DNA of 64,000 bases from Norana najaformis (lineage: Eukaryota; Annelida; Clitellata; Crassiclitellata; Hormogastridae): assembly GCA_964023275.1 (NCBI GenBank), contig OZ029917.1, positions 27,098,505 to 27,162,504 of the forward strand, read 5' to 3'. The position numbers and the translations under genes were made by a program. Position 1 is the stretch's first letter; each line of letters starts with the position of its first letter. Below are positions 1 through 11,829 of this stretch, piece by piece. The notes below the pieces were generated by a model. The model was not told where the DNA came from, made no database searches, and worked only from the letters and a program-made list of their open reading frames with translations.

Positions 1-1389
1 GTTATAATAATAATCTTAAGCTGTATTGAAATTGTAAGCCTACCTTAATGTACGCCATCACTTAAGCCTTCACACTGCCAGCTTAAGGTTAAATGCATTG
101 TTTGGTATTCAGACAATCTCTGAGGAACAGGACTAAACATAATATTGTATGTGCTAGTATAGGATATTTTAAACTAGTTTCTTGGTCAATATTTGGTGCA
201 GAACATATGATTGTCCTGTATTAGTGTTTTATAGGTGCACTGGTTGCAGTGATCTACCAGAGCAATTTCCAGCGCCCTTGAAATCGCTTTGCTGTTGAAC
301 TGTGCTACATGCATTGTCTTCATTAAATTACTATATCTTTCTTCCTAAATGTTACTTCAAACAAGCACCATTATGAATTTAGAACACTGAAAAAATGGCA
401 TATTTGTGAAAAATTCATGATTTGGGATTTCAGGCACCCTCATTCAAATCAGATTTTCATCAGATTTTCTGGATGCTTCACATCTGTGATGCCTGTGTCA
501 AGCATTTTTGAGACATCCACCTGGTAACACTACTATGTCTCAACATTTCTATGTTATCGGTTTTTGTGTTATGGGTCATCCACTAGCCTCCAAATGAATT
601 TCATTTTAGTATTCTGGAACTGCTGCTATAGTGCGATAGGTTCTTCATGTATTCAACTTTCTCTGTGTCACAACATTACCTTTATTTATCATCTTCAGAT
701 CACTTATCTGGGGATTCTCAAACTGAAAGCATCTCTGACAAAGTAATAAGTGTAATCCTTGAGAAACGGCTACTTGTGATCATCCTACTTATAAACAATA
801 TGGCCACCCCAGACTGCGAGTGAAATTAGAGCATTGCATGCTACCTGAAGGACTCAAAATAAATAATTCATAAGTGGTTCGAAAAATGACACGTACACCA
901 GAATAAAAACTATACATGAATGTCGAATTATGCTTCTCGGCTGCTTGTAAACATGGAGAACATGTGGATGCATGTCAAATGCAAATTTTAAAGACAATTT
1001 AGACTACAATTCCTCACTCAATCAATGGACATTTGGCACATTCACAAATGCATTACTTACTTACTTACTGGCACAAGTTGTGATTTACTTTCAGTGTATC
1101 AGCAGTAGTTCGCAATTGTAATTTGAGATTTACAAAGCTCCTCTTAGAGGATAAACTCAACAGAGGTGCTCGTCTGACAACTTTTCTCAAACATTCTTAT
1201 ATACATCACAGAAACTTACCCAATTTCTTAATTTATTAATATCAATCACAGTATTGCAAGAAAACTGTGTGTAACTTCATTTACTGACACCAATAAATGT
1301 ATTTTAATAACTTTGTGCTAATCTGTTACTTATAGATTACTCATTTATTTTTCGGAGTCCTTCCAGCAGTTTGCAATGCTCTGATTTCC
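1..1389. other. Presumed first intron of the DUSP19-like gene
   Basis: AT-rich sequence with no convincing coding region on either strand. It should be intronic because the phosphatase exon at 2069-2282 (minus strand) must splice to catalytic exons at lower coordinates. I looked on the minus strand for the phosphatase signature HCxxGxxRS and did not find it, so those exons lie beyond the left edge. Confidence 0.5.
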
Positions 1390-1510
1390 TGCAGTCTGGT
1401 GCGGCCAGAGAAGTTGCTGAGAAGAACCGAGGATAGGAGTGGATGGAGAAGAATCGTCTACAATGCGACCAACCCTCGTACCGAGGACGGTTGAAAAGAA
1501 GAAGAAGGTG
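1390..1510 (+). mobile_element. 3' end of a LINE (reverse transcriptase C-terminus)
   Basis: The plus strand encodes a short tail reading RSGWRRIVYNATNPRTEDG, followed by a stop and an (AAG)n tail. This matches the usual C-terminal ending of LINE polyproteins (a stretch like W..IV..A..P), close to the ending of the element at 12055-12960. The copy is heavily 5'-truncated. It lies inside the presumed first intron of the DUSP19-like gene, opposite to that gene. Confidence 0.6.
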
Positions 1511-2068
1511 CGGCCATATTGTTTATAAGCAGGGTGATTGACAGTGGCCGCTTCTCTAGGATAACCAGTAATTAGTATGTAATCAACAGTTCATGATCTC
1601 AAAGAAATTCTATTTGGAAACTTTGAAATACCTGCTTCTATATTTATAAACCATCAGCACAACTGATTTTGATATTTTTATAAAACACCTCTCGGGTTTT
1701 CTGAATCTCTGGTGCATTCTTTCTCTCTTAATGCCACTGGCAGCTCTTCATATTCTCAAGCTCTCGCCTACTGTGTTCCTTAAGTTCATGTTTTTGTACT
1801 TCTTCTGTTCTGTATGCCTCTCTACTTAGGAAACTCATCCCTCATTCTCTGCCGACAACTTGCATTTCTTCTACATTACATTAGCTCGCTTCACTAACGG
1901 AGCTACCAATCTCGATGCACTCGTCAAATCGCTAACCTAGTAAATAGAAGGACTGAAGCATTTTTAAATACCAGCACAGAACACCACTAAACTACCACAC
2001 AATTCTAACGCTTTTTAACCACAAATATTTTGCATGTTCACAACGCGCCTTTTTACACAAATACTTGC

Positions 2069-2282
2069 CCAGAAACAGTCCTGGCAGTATTTCTCCAACC
2101 TGAAGATCTGGGTTTGGATCCTCTATGAAACAGAGGGTTTTCGATCCTGTATCAGTTTTGTATGAATTGCCGGACTCGTCTCTCTTTTCGATGTACACAA
2201 TGCCATCGCCATTAGTAAACTTTGTATCTGTCTTACGCAAAGAATTCCTGCCAAAACCTTCGATTTCTTTAAGGAAAGCCAT
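2069..2282 (-). CDS. DUSP19: DUSP19-like dual-specificity phosphatase, first coding exon
   Basis: The exon starts with ATG at 2282 and encodes 71 complete codons plus one base. It opens MAFLKEIEGFGRNSLRK and ends DLQVGEILPGLFLG. Vertebrate DUSP19 (SKRP1), a phosphatase tied to the JNK pathway, has the same layout: an EI..F.RNNLRK start, a loose middle, then DLQVG.I.P.LLLG leading into the catalytic domain. The exon therefore covers the N-terminal extension and the first beta strand only; the HCxxGxxRS loop is off the left edge. The reading frame stays open past the exon (to 1992) but without family resemblance, so I end the exon at a CTGG/GCAAGT junction, which would be a GC-AG intron. Upstream, a perfect CRE lies at 2427-2434. 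No frame damage is visible. Family assignment is from memory and fairly firm; whether it is the strict orthologue is not decided here. Confidence 0.75.
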
Positions 2283-2426
2283 CGTGTGTAATCCCCCTTA
2301 ACAACCCGTCATCAAGATACATCCAGAATGGACCGCACATTACCGGTTAACAGCAAAACACATGACAAGCACATATACTATATAAATAGATGGAGGTTAT
2401 ATTTATATTTTAACCTAGAGGGAGTA

Positions 2427-2434
2427 TGACGTCA
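2427..2434. promoter_or_regulatory. Consensus CRE (TGACGTCA) upstream of the DUSP19-like ATG
   Basis: A perfect palindromic cAMP-response element lies about 145 bases upstream of the start codon at 2282, in the expected promoter region of the minus-strand gene. A TATA-like stretch, readable on either strand (about 2377-2389), lies between it and the start. Binding by CREB/ATF factors is known for this motif; its use here is inference. Confidence 0.4.
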
Positions 2435-3011
2435 CTTGTTTGAAGCTGCCGTATCTGTTTCATTGATTGCAACGAAATGTTTACAAACGACTTCATCACG
2501 GCATGCTATTATCTCATTAATAATGACTGAAGTCAACGACAAAGTCAACCGGCTCTTATTTGGCAAATAGAAGACATTTACGTAAAAAATTTTACTGTTC
2601 AAGCGAGTGGTGAAATAGTTTCAAACGTTTTGGAGGCGAATCTCTGACTCTGAGGTCGTCGTTACCACTTACCGCCTACAGATATCATACCAAAGATTTT
2701 GAATTCCTTTCTTTAAAATCTTTGGCTCATATTATGGGCGCGTTCCACTACTGCTCGGAATATAATTCGGGTTTGACTCGGTGTGCTTCGTAGCAATGTG
2801 GAATGTGTCCACTTGCATAGGCTGCGTTGTCTCCGGTTTCAGAATATCGCTAATAAAACAGGCTTGTTCTAATTCACTTCTGTCAGTTTTACTGATCTGT
2901 TCCTTTGCCTTTTCAAGAAGATGACTTAAACTCTTCTGAAATCAAGCCAGAAGAGGTTTTAAGAAGAGGACGTGGCTTATTTGAAGTCCTAGCTGTGAAC
3001 TGCTTTTATGG
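2435..3011. other. Non-coding stretch upstream of the DUSP19-like gene
   Basis: No recognisable gene. A short open stretch at 2905-3099 on the plus strand runs straight into the SINE that follows, so I do not treat it as a gene. A pyrimidine tract ending in AG near 2910 could be a chance splice acceptor. Confidence 0.4.
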
Positions 3012-3123
3012 TTGCTGTGTAGGGACCTTGAGCAAGTATCACAGTCACATTTGCCTAGCCCAATCGATTGATGCTTGGTCATTAGATACTGGCGCTTAAT
3101 AAATGCAGAAATAATAATAATAG
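3012..3123 (+). mobile_element. SINE family 1, truncated copy (body and tail)
   Basis: The stretch carries the body AGGGACCTTGAGCAAGT, a TCATTAGATACTGGCGCTTA segment and the ending AAATGCAGAAATAATAATAA. The same blocks follow the tRNA-like head of the full copy at 19580-19753. The head with A and B boxes is missing here. Confidence 0.75.
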
Positions 3124-3949
3124 CTGAAGTCTTGCTCTCTCTTGAATACTCCGTGTCTTCATTTTAAAGCTCGCCGCAGTATGTTCGCATTCTTCAGTGT
3201 TTCTAGTCAACTATGGCCTCACTGGCATCCTCCCAGACAGCTGTCCTACCTGGTCACTGACTATTCTTCCCCGCCGTTTATGTATTGTCTCCACTCCTCT
3301 TGTTAGTCAGCCACAGGTCTTTTGTTATTCTTTTCAAGCAAACTAATGACAGTTTTCCTTCTATTGTGTTCCCTCCTCTGTCTTGCATGGCAAAAGTGCG
3401 TTTTGCCATCTGAACATTGCCTCTATCCACTCGATAGTCCCAGCTCTGACAAATTATCTCACTGAGCAACAACTTCACATCATGGTACATAATGAATCTT
3501 GGCTACTTCCTGATGACGCAGTTCTTCTTTTATTAAGATATAACTCCCTCTTCATTTTCACTGTTACAAGAACCATGACCGAGTGGAAACGGCTGTGGAT
3601 TAGCTTTTCTTTACAAATCCTTCTTGATTTTGTCTAGATCTGTTCTCCCTATATTTTTAACTTCTTTGCTCTTTTGTCTACTGACAGAATTTCAAGGGTG
3701 CCGACCCGAAAGAGTAAAACTCGCGCTTTTGTTTTTGCGTTGCAAATTTTGTTTGTTTTTTATCCGAGAGCGTAGCCTACAGTCAGAGCCGAGCTGGCCA
3801 GCGAGAAATGGTAGCCTCCGATTTAGCGAGCAATCGAGACCAGGGACTTATTCGCGATTGTCGCCTTTCGGGCCTACCGCGTTGAGCAGGCCTCCGTGCT
3901 TGGTCCACAATGGGTATGGCCTTTTCACGAATGGGTGCCTAGGCTGTCC
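3124..3949. other. Intergenic, no supported feature
   Basis: Several short open frames occur on both strands (up to about 114 codons), but none shows domains or family resemblance and they overlap each other. The right end runs into the decayed LINE that follows. Confidence 0.4.
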
Positions 3950-5520
3950 CGATGTCCGGTGGCCCTGACCTCTCACTGTCGACCGGGTGTAGTGCATGAA
4001 CATGTTCGATGTACCCCTGTATATGTAAGCACCCGGCACCACAAGAGGGTCTCGTCAGCGGCGCTAACTCCCAACTTGAGGATTACATAGTTGAGACGAG
4101 GCGTAGTGCAGCGCTCATCGCCAATTTAAGACGACTGCCCCAAACTCACACTTCTACCAGGATAGACTTTAGCAACCCAGTCTATGACATCAGGTCTGAC
4201 ATATTAGCAGACTTTTTCAATGTACTGACCTACTGACCGCTCATCTTGCTACAATGGTACCAACGACATAGGTTATCCGTCCACCCGGGCCACCAAATCA
4301 GGCTTTCGCCTCCCAACCCCAGTCAGAATACTCGGTTTGCGGATCACATCATGACCCCTGGACTAAACCCTTTTCACCAGACTCTCGCTTTCCTGGAAGA
4401 AATTGGTTATCACGTCGATCCCTAAACCGAACATAAGCGCTCATGAACCTAGCTGCTACCGTCCAATTGCAATGTGATGCAAAGACTAGTTTGTGATCGG
4501 CTCTGGATATCAACGGACTCTTCAACCGATACCAATCCAGCTTAAGAAAACAGAGGCGCTGTCAGGACCACATCAATCGTCTCCAAGATGACATCCGAAG
4601 GGCGTTTGCCGGGGGGGGGGGCAGATGTCGACTGAAGTCTTCAACAAAAAGCATTCGACCTTATGTGGGCAGATGGACTGCTAATACAAGCTACAATGCC
4701 TTGGCAATCAGGATCAGATTTACAATTGGATCAGGGACCTTCTCTCCGGCCGAACAATCCGTGTCCGAGTTGGAAAATCTCTGTCCTGTCCTTTTCAAAT
4801 GGGAAGCGGTTCACCGCAGGGCAGCGTCATCAGCCCTGTCCTGTTCATCATGCCACTGAACGATATTCCTGAACCGATGAATGGCATAAACTGTCGGTCT
4901 ACGTAGACAACAGCACCATCTGGAGGTCCAGCTACAACCTCGAGCGAGGTAAACGAGCGTGAACTCCAAAAGTACCTGGAGTCGGCAAAGAAATTCTTCG
5001 ACGACTGGGGTTTCAAGGTCCAAAGTAGAACGAAATAGTGTCAAGTTTGGGACGACGAATCTGCTCTTTAGAAAGTCTGTCAAGTTTCTAGGAATGATGT
5101 CAGATCAAAAGTTCCACTGGACGGCACACCCCTTAACTAAGTTGTAGATCGGTGCAAGCCTCGTCTTAATCTCACGCGAGCCATGGCCGACGCCACCTGG
5201 GGAGCTTTAAAAAATTATGCTCATGTTATGCAGGGCCTTGACTCGATCTAGTGTTGATTATGGAAGCATCGCCTACAAAACTCTTCGTTGTCGAATCGAG
5301 CCAAGCTCGAGACGATCCGGTACGAGGCCTTATCCATTTTCTGCGGGGCACTGCGGGTATTAACATCGCGACTTTTCGGATCGACTGCGGAGAGATGCCC
5401 CTGCATCTGCGTCGCAGACAACAGGTGATAGAGTACACCACTAGGATCCAATCTATTCCGATCACCAGACCCAAGACGTCCTTCGAGCCGACAAACGCCG
5501 GAGGTTGAAGAAAGCACGGA
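3950..5520 (+). mobile_element. Decayed LINE, reverse transcriptase region
   Basis: Reading across several frameshifts, the plus strand shows the order expected of non-LTR reverse transcriptase. First comes a YRPI segment near 4455. Then comes a degenerate helper stretch with the pattern FDLMWADGLL (about 4650-4685). Then follows RDFLSGRTIRVRVG-like sequence near 4740, then GSPQGSVISPVLFI near 4810-4850 (the PQG..LSP..F block), then a ..PLNDIP segment. An FADD active-site block is not intact. A G-run at about 4611-4621 breaks the frame. The same family is present in reverse at 49330-49770, where the D..KAFD to RDFLSGRTIRV region matches closely. It is an inactive remnant. Confidence 0.75.
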
Positions 5521-5539
5521 AAGAGATCAGAGTCAAAGT

Positions 5540-5850
5540 CGAACTGGTGGGGCATTCCTTCTTGTGAATGGCGAACCATTCCACCCAAAATTGGTGGAAC
5601 GCTTCACCTTTCCACGGTGAACTATTCCAAAAATAACGGTGGAACATCACACCAATAACTGGTGGAGTATTCCACCTTTTGAACGGCGGATTATTCCACT
5701 AAAAATGGTGATGCATTCCACTTTTGCAGGTGGTGGCTAATAACTGCTGGAGTATACCACCTTTTGGAAGATGTACCATTCCACTCAAAATTGTGGAGCA
5801 TTCCACCTTTGCAACGGTGGGCCATTCCTCAAATAAATGATGGAGCATGC
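5540..5850. repeat. Palindromic minisatellite with GGTGGA/TCCACC units
   Basis: ATTCCACC and GGTGGA alternate along the stretch. Copies of the block (C/T)(C/T/A)ATTCCA start at 5576, 5622, 5691, 5776 and 5822; the commonest spacing is 46 bases, i.e. two units of about 23. Because ATTCCACC and GGTGGAAT are reverse complements, each unit can fold on itself and the array reads nearly the same on both strands. No open frame is maintained. Confidence 0.75.
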
Positions 5851-6679
5851 GAAAACCTGCAGTCTGCGACCTGTCTGAACCTTTAATTGCTGCAAGAGCC
5901 GGTCTTAGCTTCCCCGTGGCCCTGATTCCACTATACTTTGGCGACGCCATCCCTTCCATCCTTCCACTCCCTCTCCTCCCTTCCCTTCCACAAGTATTTT
6001 CACTCAAATATCATCAAATACGATTCACGTTTGAACGTTTCTGAACTTCTTAGGCGGCTGGTCTTATGCTCCTCGTCATTTGCGCCTTTGGCACTCAGGG
6101 GCTTATAATTATAACCCCTCCCAAACTGAAGATCCTGACGACGCCAGCTGCACTGCAGTATAAATGCAGACGGACATTAGCATCTTGGTGAGGAAGATAT
6201 CATTTTCCTATTTTCATACACCATGCAGTATGGCATAACTGCTAGCTGCTGGTTAATTTCAATCTGCGCCGATCAAAAGGCCGGATGTCGTAAACAGCGA
6301 GGTGACCTAATGATCCGAAGACCTGCATAGCTGTATTCCTCTTCCGGTCAACAACTGCGGAGCCTTCGTCCGTTAATGAGCCACTTTAAAAGCAGAACCA
6401 TGGGATCATAATTTAATAGATGACATCAATCGGCGGCGTGGATCTTGTCAGCATCCATGCCGGGAAGTCCAGAAGATCAGAGATGCTGAAATGAATACCA
6501 AATGCTTAGGCACGGCGTGGGAGTTGCGGGATTCAACCCCTAAGCTCATGGGCGTCCCACAACATTCGATTAGAAATTATTAACAGACTACGGCTGCAAA
6601 ACAATATAGACAATTTAAACACCAATGCTAATCATTTCAAGAATATTGCGGAGATACAATTATGTCGAATACTTCTGGC
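5851..6679. other. Intergenic, no supported feature
   Basis: Pyrimidine-rich near 5960-6000, otherwise ordinary composition. No coding or RNA signal recognised. Confidence 0.4.
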
Positions 6680-6915
6680 CTAGTTAGCTACTTTGGTTAA
6701 AGCGTAGGCCTACGTCAAGGTGCCTCTGTGTGTGATGATGCCGTTTCGCATACCGATCGTAGTTTATTTAAGAGATCTAAATCTCGGGCTAGCACGGTCC
6801 GTGCACGGGAACCTTAAATGGTGTGGCACTCATTCAAACGAGCAGTGGTGGTGAAGGGTTGAAAATATATTGAAAAATGAGCAGGGTTGAGGCTACACAG
6901 TTGCTTTAGAAAAAC
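6680..6915 (+). mobile_element. SINE family 2, copy A
   Basis: It begins GTTAGCTAC (A-box-like), then a GTTTCGCATACCGAT segment standing where the B box is in better copies, then AAATCTCGGGCTAGCA, an ACCTTAAATGG block, and an end AAAAATGAGCAGGGTTGAGG. The same ordered blocks recur at 45898-46140, 48124-48362 and, in part, at four other places in the window. Confidence 0.75.
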
Positions 6916-8689
6916 ATATAGGGCCTACATTCACAGTTTATTTTAAGTAACATATACCTCTAAGACGTTGACTTGTCACCATTGGTTGATGCCTTATGCA
7001 TTAGACATTAGTCTCACCTTTTCAAGAAACCCCACCGTGATTAGTCTTCCCATTTCTCTCAGCTTAAACACAACCCACCCTAGCCTCCTCTCCCCTCCTT
7101 TCTCAGGTCGCCTGGCAGCCGGACTTGCTTCTTGACATGGACAACCCCACGAACTTGACGCAGCGCTCGTGAATAACTGGTGCCCTGCGTTTAGCGTTTA
7201 AATAGCACATTAGAAATTTCGAGTTTAAGATTACGATTAGACACAGGCTCATTAGAAGCTACTAATTAATTATTAATTAAATAACGCAGCTACCGCTTCG
7301 TTTTGAAGTCTTGAAGGGAACGCCTCAAAGGCAGACTGAAAGAATTTTATTGACTCAGTCGTTCGCGAAAGTCGATCAATGCGAGGGCTGATGTATTGAC
7401 GTTAAAAACCCTACTGCTAGGCTAAATGGACCTGTTTTCAATATAGGCTATACGATACTGTTTTATCTATGAACGCTAGATTAAACTGTTGTGCAAATTT
7501 TAAATTCGCCAAAGCCCAAACTGTTCTTTAATATTCTGTGAAATGGTGGTGGTGGTGGCGGTGGTGGTGCTGGTGGTGGTGGTGGTGGACGACTTCAATG
7601 CAGCAAAGTGTGCGAGTTAAGTTCGTTGCATGGTAGGTAATAGCACTTACGTTCAGTTTTCTTTCGAACACTATTTAGACATCCGCTCACTCGTTGGCAA
7701 CGCATATACGGTACATTTGGTCAAATATCTTATTTACTTACAGAAGATATTTGCAATCCTGTAACGAAGCTTTAGCGTGCAGAGCATGCGTTTGCTTTTA
7801 TAGCGAATTTATCAAAGATTTTAAAACACTTTTTAAATGCCTTGAATTGATTGAAATCGACTAATAGTTGCTGCAGCCAGTAAAAGTTTTCATAATTTCG
7901 GCATCAAGAGAGTTTCATTTGTGGGATCGGCCGGCGAGTCATTGTGAGAATCAGATTCGTAGGTAATAATCGAATGACACGAAATTTCTCTTGACAATTT
8001 CTCATTGTTCACTGTATTGTCTGCCGCCAAAAGAAAACCCACGCCGTCAGTAGAAACAAGAGGGGGCTTTTAAAGCAGCAGACATTCTCTGTTGGTCATA
8101 GAAGGTGCCCCGGGGCACACTGGGGCTTCAAGCCGCCCCGGGCCTCAACCACAATCCCCCAGTTCGTACACTCAATTAGACAATGCCTTATGCAATGTCT
8201 GATGCACGGCTGGAAGCCCTAGTGTGCCACAGAGCGCCTTTTATGGCCAACAAAGAGAACCAGGTGACCCCAAACCCCCATTTGCATCCACTCCATCCCG
8301 TTTCAGTTCAAACATTCCCTTTAGGCCGCACTAATTAGGGTCAGTTGATTTTAAATACTAACAACTGCGAGTCCCGGCAAACCATGGCATATTAGTGATT
8401 CGCCTCTTCACTAAACGAAGTCGTTTGAGTCTCTCGTTCACCATTAGTTTCAATTGTTTAACAACATCTTGTTGACGCTAAGGTTGTTGACTTACCCCAC
8501 ACGGCACATCTCCAGCCACGATCCGTCAACACCAAATGACGCGAGTGGACCCACGAGTCGACGTCATCGTCTTTTGGGGGCGGCCAACGTAACCTTGACC
8601 CCCGGAACGGCCTGGACAGCGACAGTTTTCGACAAGTCACGGTCGGACACTGTCGACTTAAGAGTGCTCATGGACAAAACAAACAAAAT
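6916..8689. other. Intergenic with a (GGT)n microsatellite
   Basis: No coding support. A (GGT)n tract with few interruptions lies at 7544-7588. The 8450-8690 stretch has two opposed short open frames without resemblance to known proteins; it adjoins the gypsy fragment and may be part of that element. Confidence 0.4.
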
Positions 8690-9060
8690 CAATTAATTAA
8701 CAGCTTGTGATACGAAGTCATCTAGCCATGACCCACAACGTGTTTGCTCTGTCAGGCCGACTAAGCTAATCTGGATGTCCGCGGCAGTGTTTAACTTTCT
8801 TGCAAAATAACAGAACTCAACATTAAATTCCTGCAAGGCTAACGCCCAGCGCATTAGCTTCGCGATCCTTGGTGAACTCGTTGTTAAGTAAGTAAGTGGG
8901 TTGTGGTCCAAGTAGACGGTAATTCGGGTTCCTCAAACCCAGTTACTAAATCTGAGTAACACTGCTAACGCAGCACACGCCCCTTTTCTCACCGCTGCCA
9001 CCCATCTTGTGTGGTCAGTTTGACTTGCTCCATCTGCCCCGCTGGATCAAAGCTCCCGTA
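8690..9060 (-). mobile_element. Gypsy-type LTR retrotransposon fragment (RNase H)
   Basis: The minus strand encodes DHNPLTYLTTSSPRIAKLMR, then W.L.LQEFNVEFCY and LNTAAD. This is the well-known Ty3/gypsy pol RNase H block (TDHNPLTYL...K..RW.L.L..F.....Y..GK.N..AD.LSR). The upstream part (8912-9060) keeps no clear frame. No LTRs or integrase were recognised nearby, so it is an isolated remnant. Confidence 0.8.
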
Positions 9061-10139
9061 TTCGTGTGGTTGCTAGCATCTGCATTCAGATGGAAAAGCT
9101 GCGAAAGCCAATGCTGCGGCAAGCGCGTAGTATTGGACTTTCACGGTGCAGCTTTCAAATCATCAGAGGTTTTGCTGTTAAGATGAAGATGCCTCTAAAG
9201 GTGTATATGCGACTTGTTGGAATATACGCCTATATTACCTATATAGGAGTCGGTAATTAAAACGTTTAATTATAATAGTATAATAATACTAAACATAAAG
9301 TAATAAGAAATCCGTTCACGAAACAAAGCGTTCCCGCGAGAAACTTCGGAGTTCGAGCTCCGCTGGAGAAACGACTAGCATTTCCGAGTCAGTCACTAGC
9401 TCTGACTGCCGTCTTCTCTCTTTGAATTGACATTGGTAACGTAACTAGTCCATTTCCACTGGTAAGCGTGGGCCACTGGCACGCCTCCAGCTACCAAGTA
9501 CTTATGATGTTGCTGTTTGGGTTATAAGACGATGGAGATGACAGGTACTCGCAAATTGTTTGTACGTGTGCATAATCATCGTTTTCTGTTTTGAATAGTG
9601 AAGGGTCGTTGCAGCAGTCAACTGATTTAGCCTTAAAGTGATTCTTGCTCGTGTGAGATCGGTACAGTTTTCAGACACATCTTTCAAGACTGATGTTTGT
9701 AACTCAGTTTCTGTCCCATATTGTCTCTGAGTTGTTTTAGTCCTATACACTGAGATGTATGTAAATAGTGTTTTCTGCTCTCTATCTTTAATAGCTTCAC
9801 CTCGTAGGTTTACCAACTTACCGTTTAAGATTGTACAACGTCATATAGTAGCATCATTTTGTCATCTAGTTTTTATTAATTGTACCAACTTCATTGTTCC
9901 CTGCGGAATTGATTAGACTTTGTAGAACTATTTACTATTCTTTTGTCTGTTTATTTTATGTCGGCTGGTACCAATCATATTTGTTGGTGCAGTATTATTG
10001 GATTATGTCAGCAAAAGTAAGCAAGCAAGAAAGCAAGCAAGTAAGTAAGTCGGTGCTCATTGTTTTACTTGTGTGGTATAATTTGTTAGCTTTATGTGCA
10101 TTTAAATGTGTATAAGAGTTTGCTACATTACCTTCTGAT
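9061..10139. other. Intergenic, no supported feature
   Basis: Short opposed open frames only. A 73-codon frame at 9894-10115 (plus) resembles the hydrophobic tail regions seen after LINE ends but is not convincing. A short (AAGCAAGC/AAGTAAGT) tract lies near 10018-10050. Confidence 0.35.
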
Positions 10140-10620
10140 TACATGTAGAAGAGATATGGATATAATACAGAACACATGTTGTGTACATATGAAATGCAGA
10201 TCATTAAACCAAAATGAAATCGACATAGCATACATATGTTGCAGATGTCCTGATTAGATAATGATCACATATAGATACCATATTGAGCCAAGATGGTTGC
10301 CATATGGAATTCCCATATGGAATGAAGATCGGTAAACCATATGGGATCCATATGGCATATAGTGTAGATGCTTTGATTTAGATATTGACCACGTATGGAT
10401 ACCATATATGTTCCAGATAGTTTGCCGATATACATTCCATGAATCCATACGCAATGCAGATGGGTAAGCCATTTGGAGTACATATGGTGCAGATGTCCTG
10501 ATTAGATGTAGACCAGATGTGGATACCATACATAGCCCACATGGGCTGTCGGGTGCAAACCAGGTCGATTTAGGGATCCAAACCATATAGTGTTCCAATA
10601 TGGAGCCCAGGAGTTAACAT
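10140..10620. repeat. Minisatellite of about 120-base units rich in CATATGG
   Basis: The marker block GATG(T/C)..TGATT.AGAT...GA.CA..T....ATACCA starts near 10245, 10367 and 10492, giving unit lengths of 122 and 125 bases. A fainter unit precedes them. NdeI-like CATATG/CCATATGG palindromes recur within each unit. Confidence 0.7.
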
Positions 10621-11829
10621 ATTTCTTTGCTGTTGGGGAGATATTCTCTGTTGCAACTGATGCAGCTAGTTCCGCCGTTGTTGATGCTTATAGTGGGCTC
10701 AAATTGTTGCTTACCTTGCTCCTGAATTATTTGGAGCTTGATCCCAACTGCCTTCAGGGAGTTTATACCTATGATGTCATTGACATATGCATAGGCTGAC
10801 ACGTGGTCTTGTAGACTGAATGGATCGTGTTCTGTTGATTTCTCACTTCATTGCTTGCCCTCGCACTATTTTGACCACAGATAGATGACTCTTTTAATCG
10901 ATTTTGCTCAGCCCATATAATATCACGTAAACAGCTGCATCGCTGATAGGCGATGCTTCGCAGTCTATCCATCTGCTTGTCGTCACACGTCTTCTGTTTA
11001 ATACGCAGGAATCGTAGGCGTATGTGTAGATGCATGTAGGCTATGCGATGTGGATTATACGAGGGCCAGTGTATACATAATGTTAATTTAGAGGTCGGAG
11101 CAAGATGCATTTCATGTAAATGTTTTGCGACATCTGCCTCTGTTACTACGTCGTCCATTCGTGGAAAGATGCAGCAGCAGCAGCAGCAGCAGCAGCCGAT
11201 GGCGATATTACACACAAAATGAGGCGATAGATCACAGTGCTTAGGATTCAGAAACAGAGAGAGGCCTGTATTAAAGGATGGAATGCGTGAACCGTGGTCC
11301 TAGATCTCTCTGTTAATTTAAGATTATCTCTTACTCCAGAGTCATAATGCCACTGGATGGCTGTCGGTCGGTCGGTCGGTCGGTCGATCAGGCGCATGGA
11401 TGAGCTCAGCAGCAGCAGCAGAAGCAGCAGCAGTTGCTCCAGCAGTAGCATCAGCGGACTTCGTGCTGTGCGTCTATTGTATCGGGATGGATTTTTTCGT
11501 TTCACTGAGTCCGTAAGAGTACATCGGAGACGGAGCAGTAAGCGAGAATAAGTGAGCGTATGAAAGAAACTGACTGGGATTAAGAGTCGACGGTAGACGT
11601 CGCCGTCAGCAAACATCGATAAACATCGGCTGTACAACCGAGAATAATGCTAATCAAAACCTCATATTAAATGGCCTACATGTTATGTTGACCTTTTACG
11701 CCACAGCGTGTCACGCCATCAAAGTATCACGTCATCACCAATCTCGTATCAAAGACTCAAACTCATCTAAATGGCCTATCGAGTCTTAAATTAGCTATGG
11801 AATCCTATTACACATGTTGTGCGTATGTT
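10621..11829. other. Intergenic with (GCA)n and (GGTC)n tracts
   Basis: A CAG/GCA tract lies at about 11169-11195 and a GGTC tract at about 11364-11385; a second interrupted CAG cluster is at 11408-11450. The longer open frames here (10769-11215 and 11248-11637, minus) run through these tracts and show no domains. I see no supported gene. Confidence 0.4.

Noticed and set aside
4009-4236. Independent 75-codon gene
   Set aside because: It lies at the start of a decayed LINE and has the text expected of its linker region.
10769-11215. 148-codon minus-strand frame starting with a Cys run
   Set aside because: The Cys run is the (GCA)n tract and nothing recognisable follows; two neighbouring frames overlap it without precedence.
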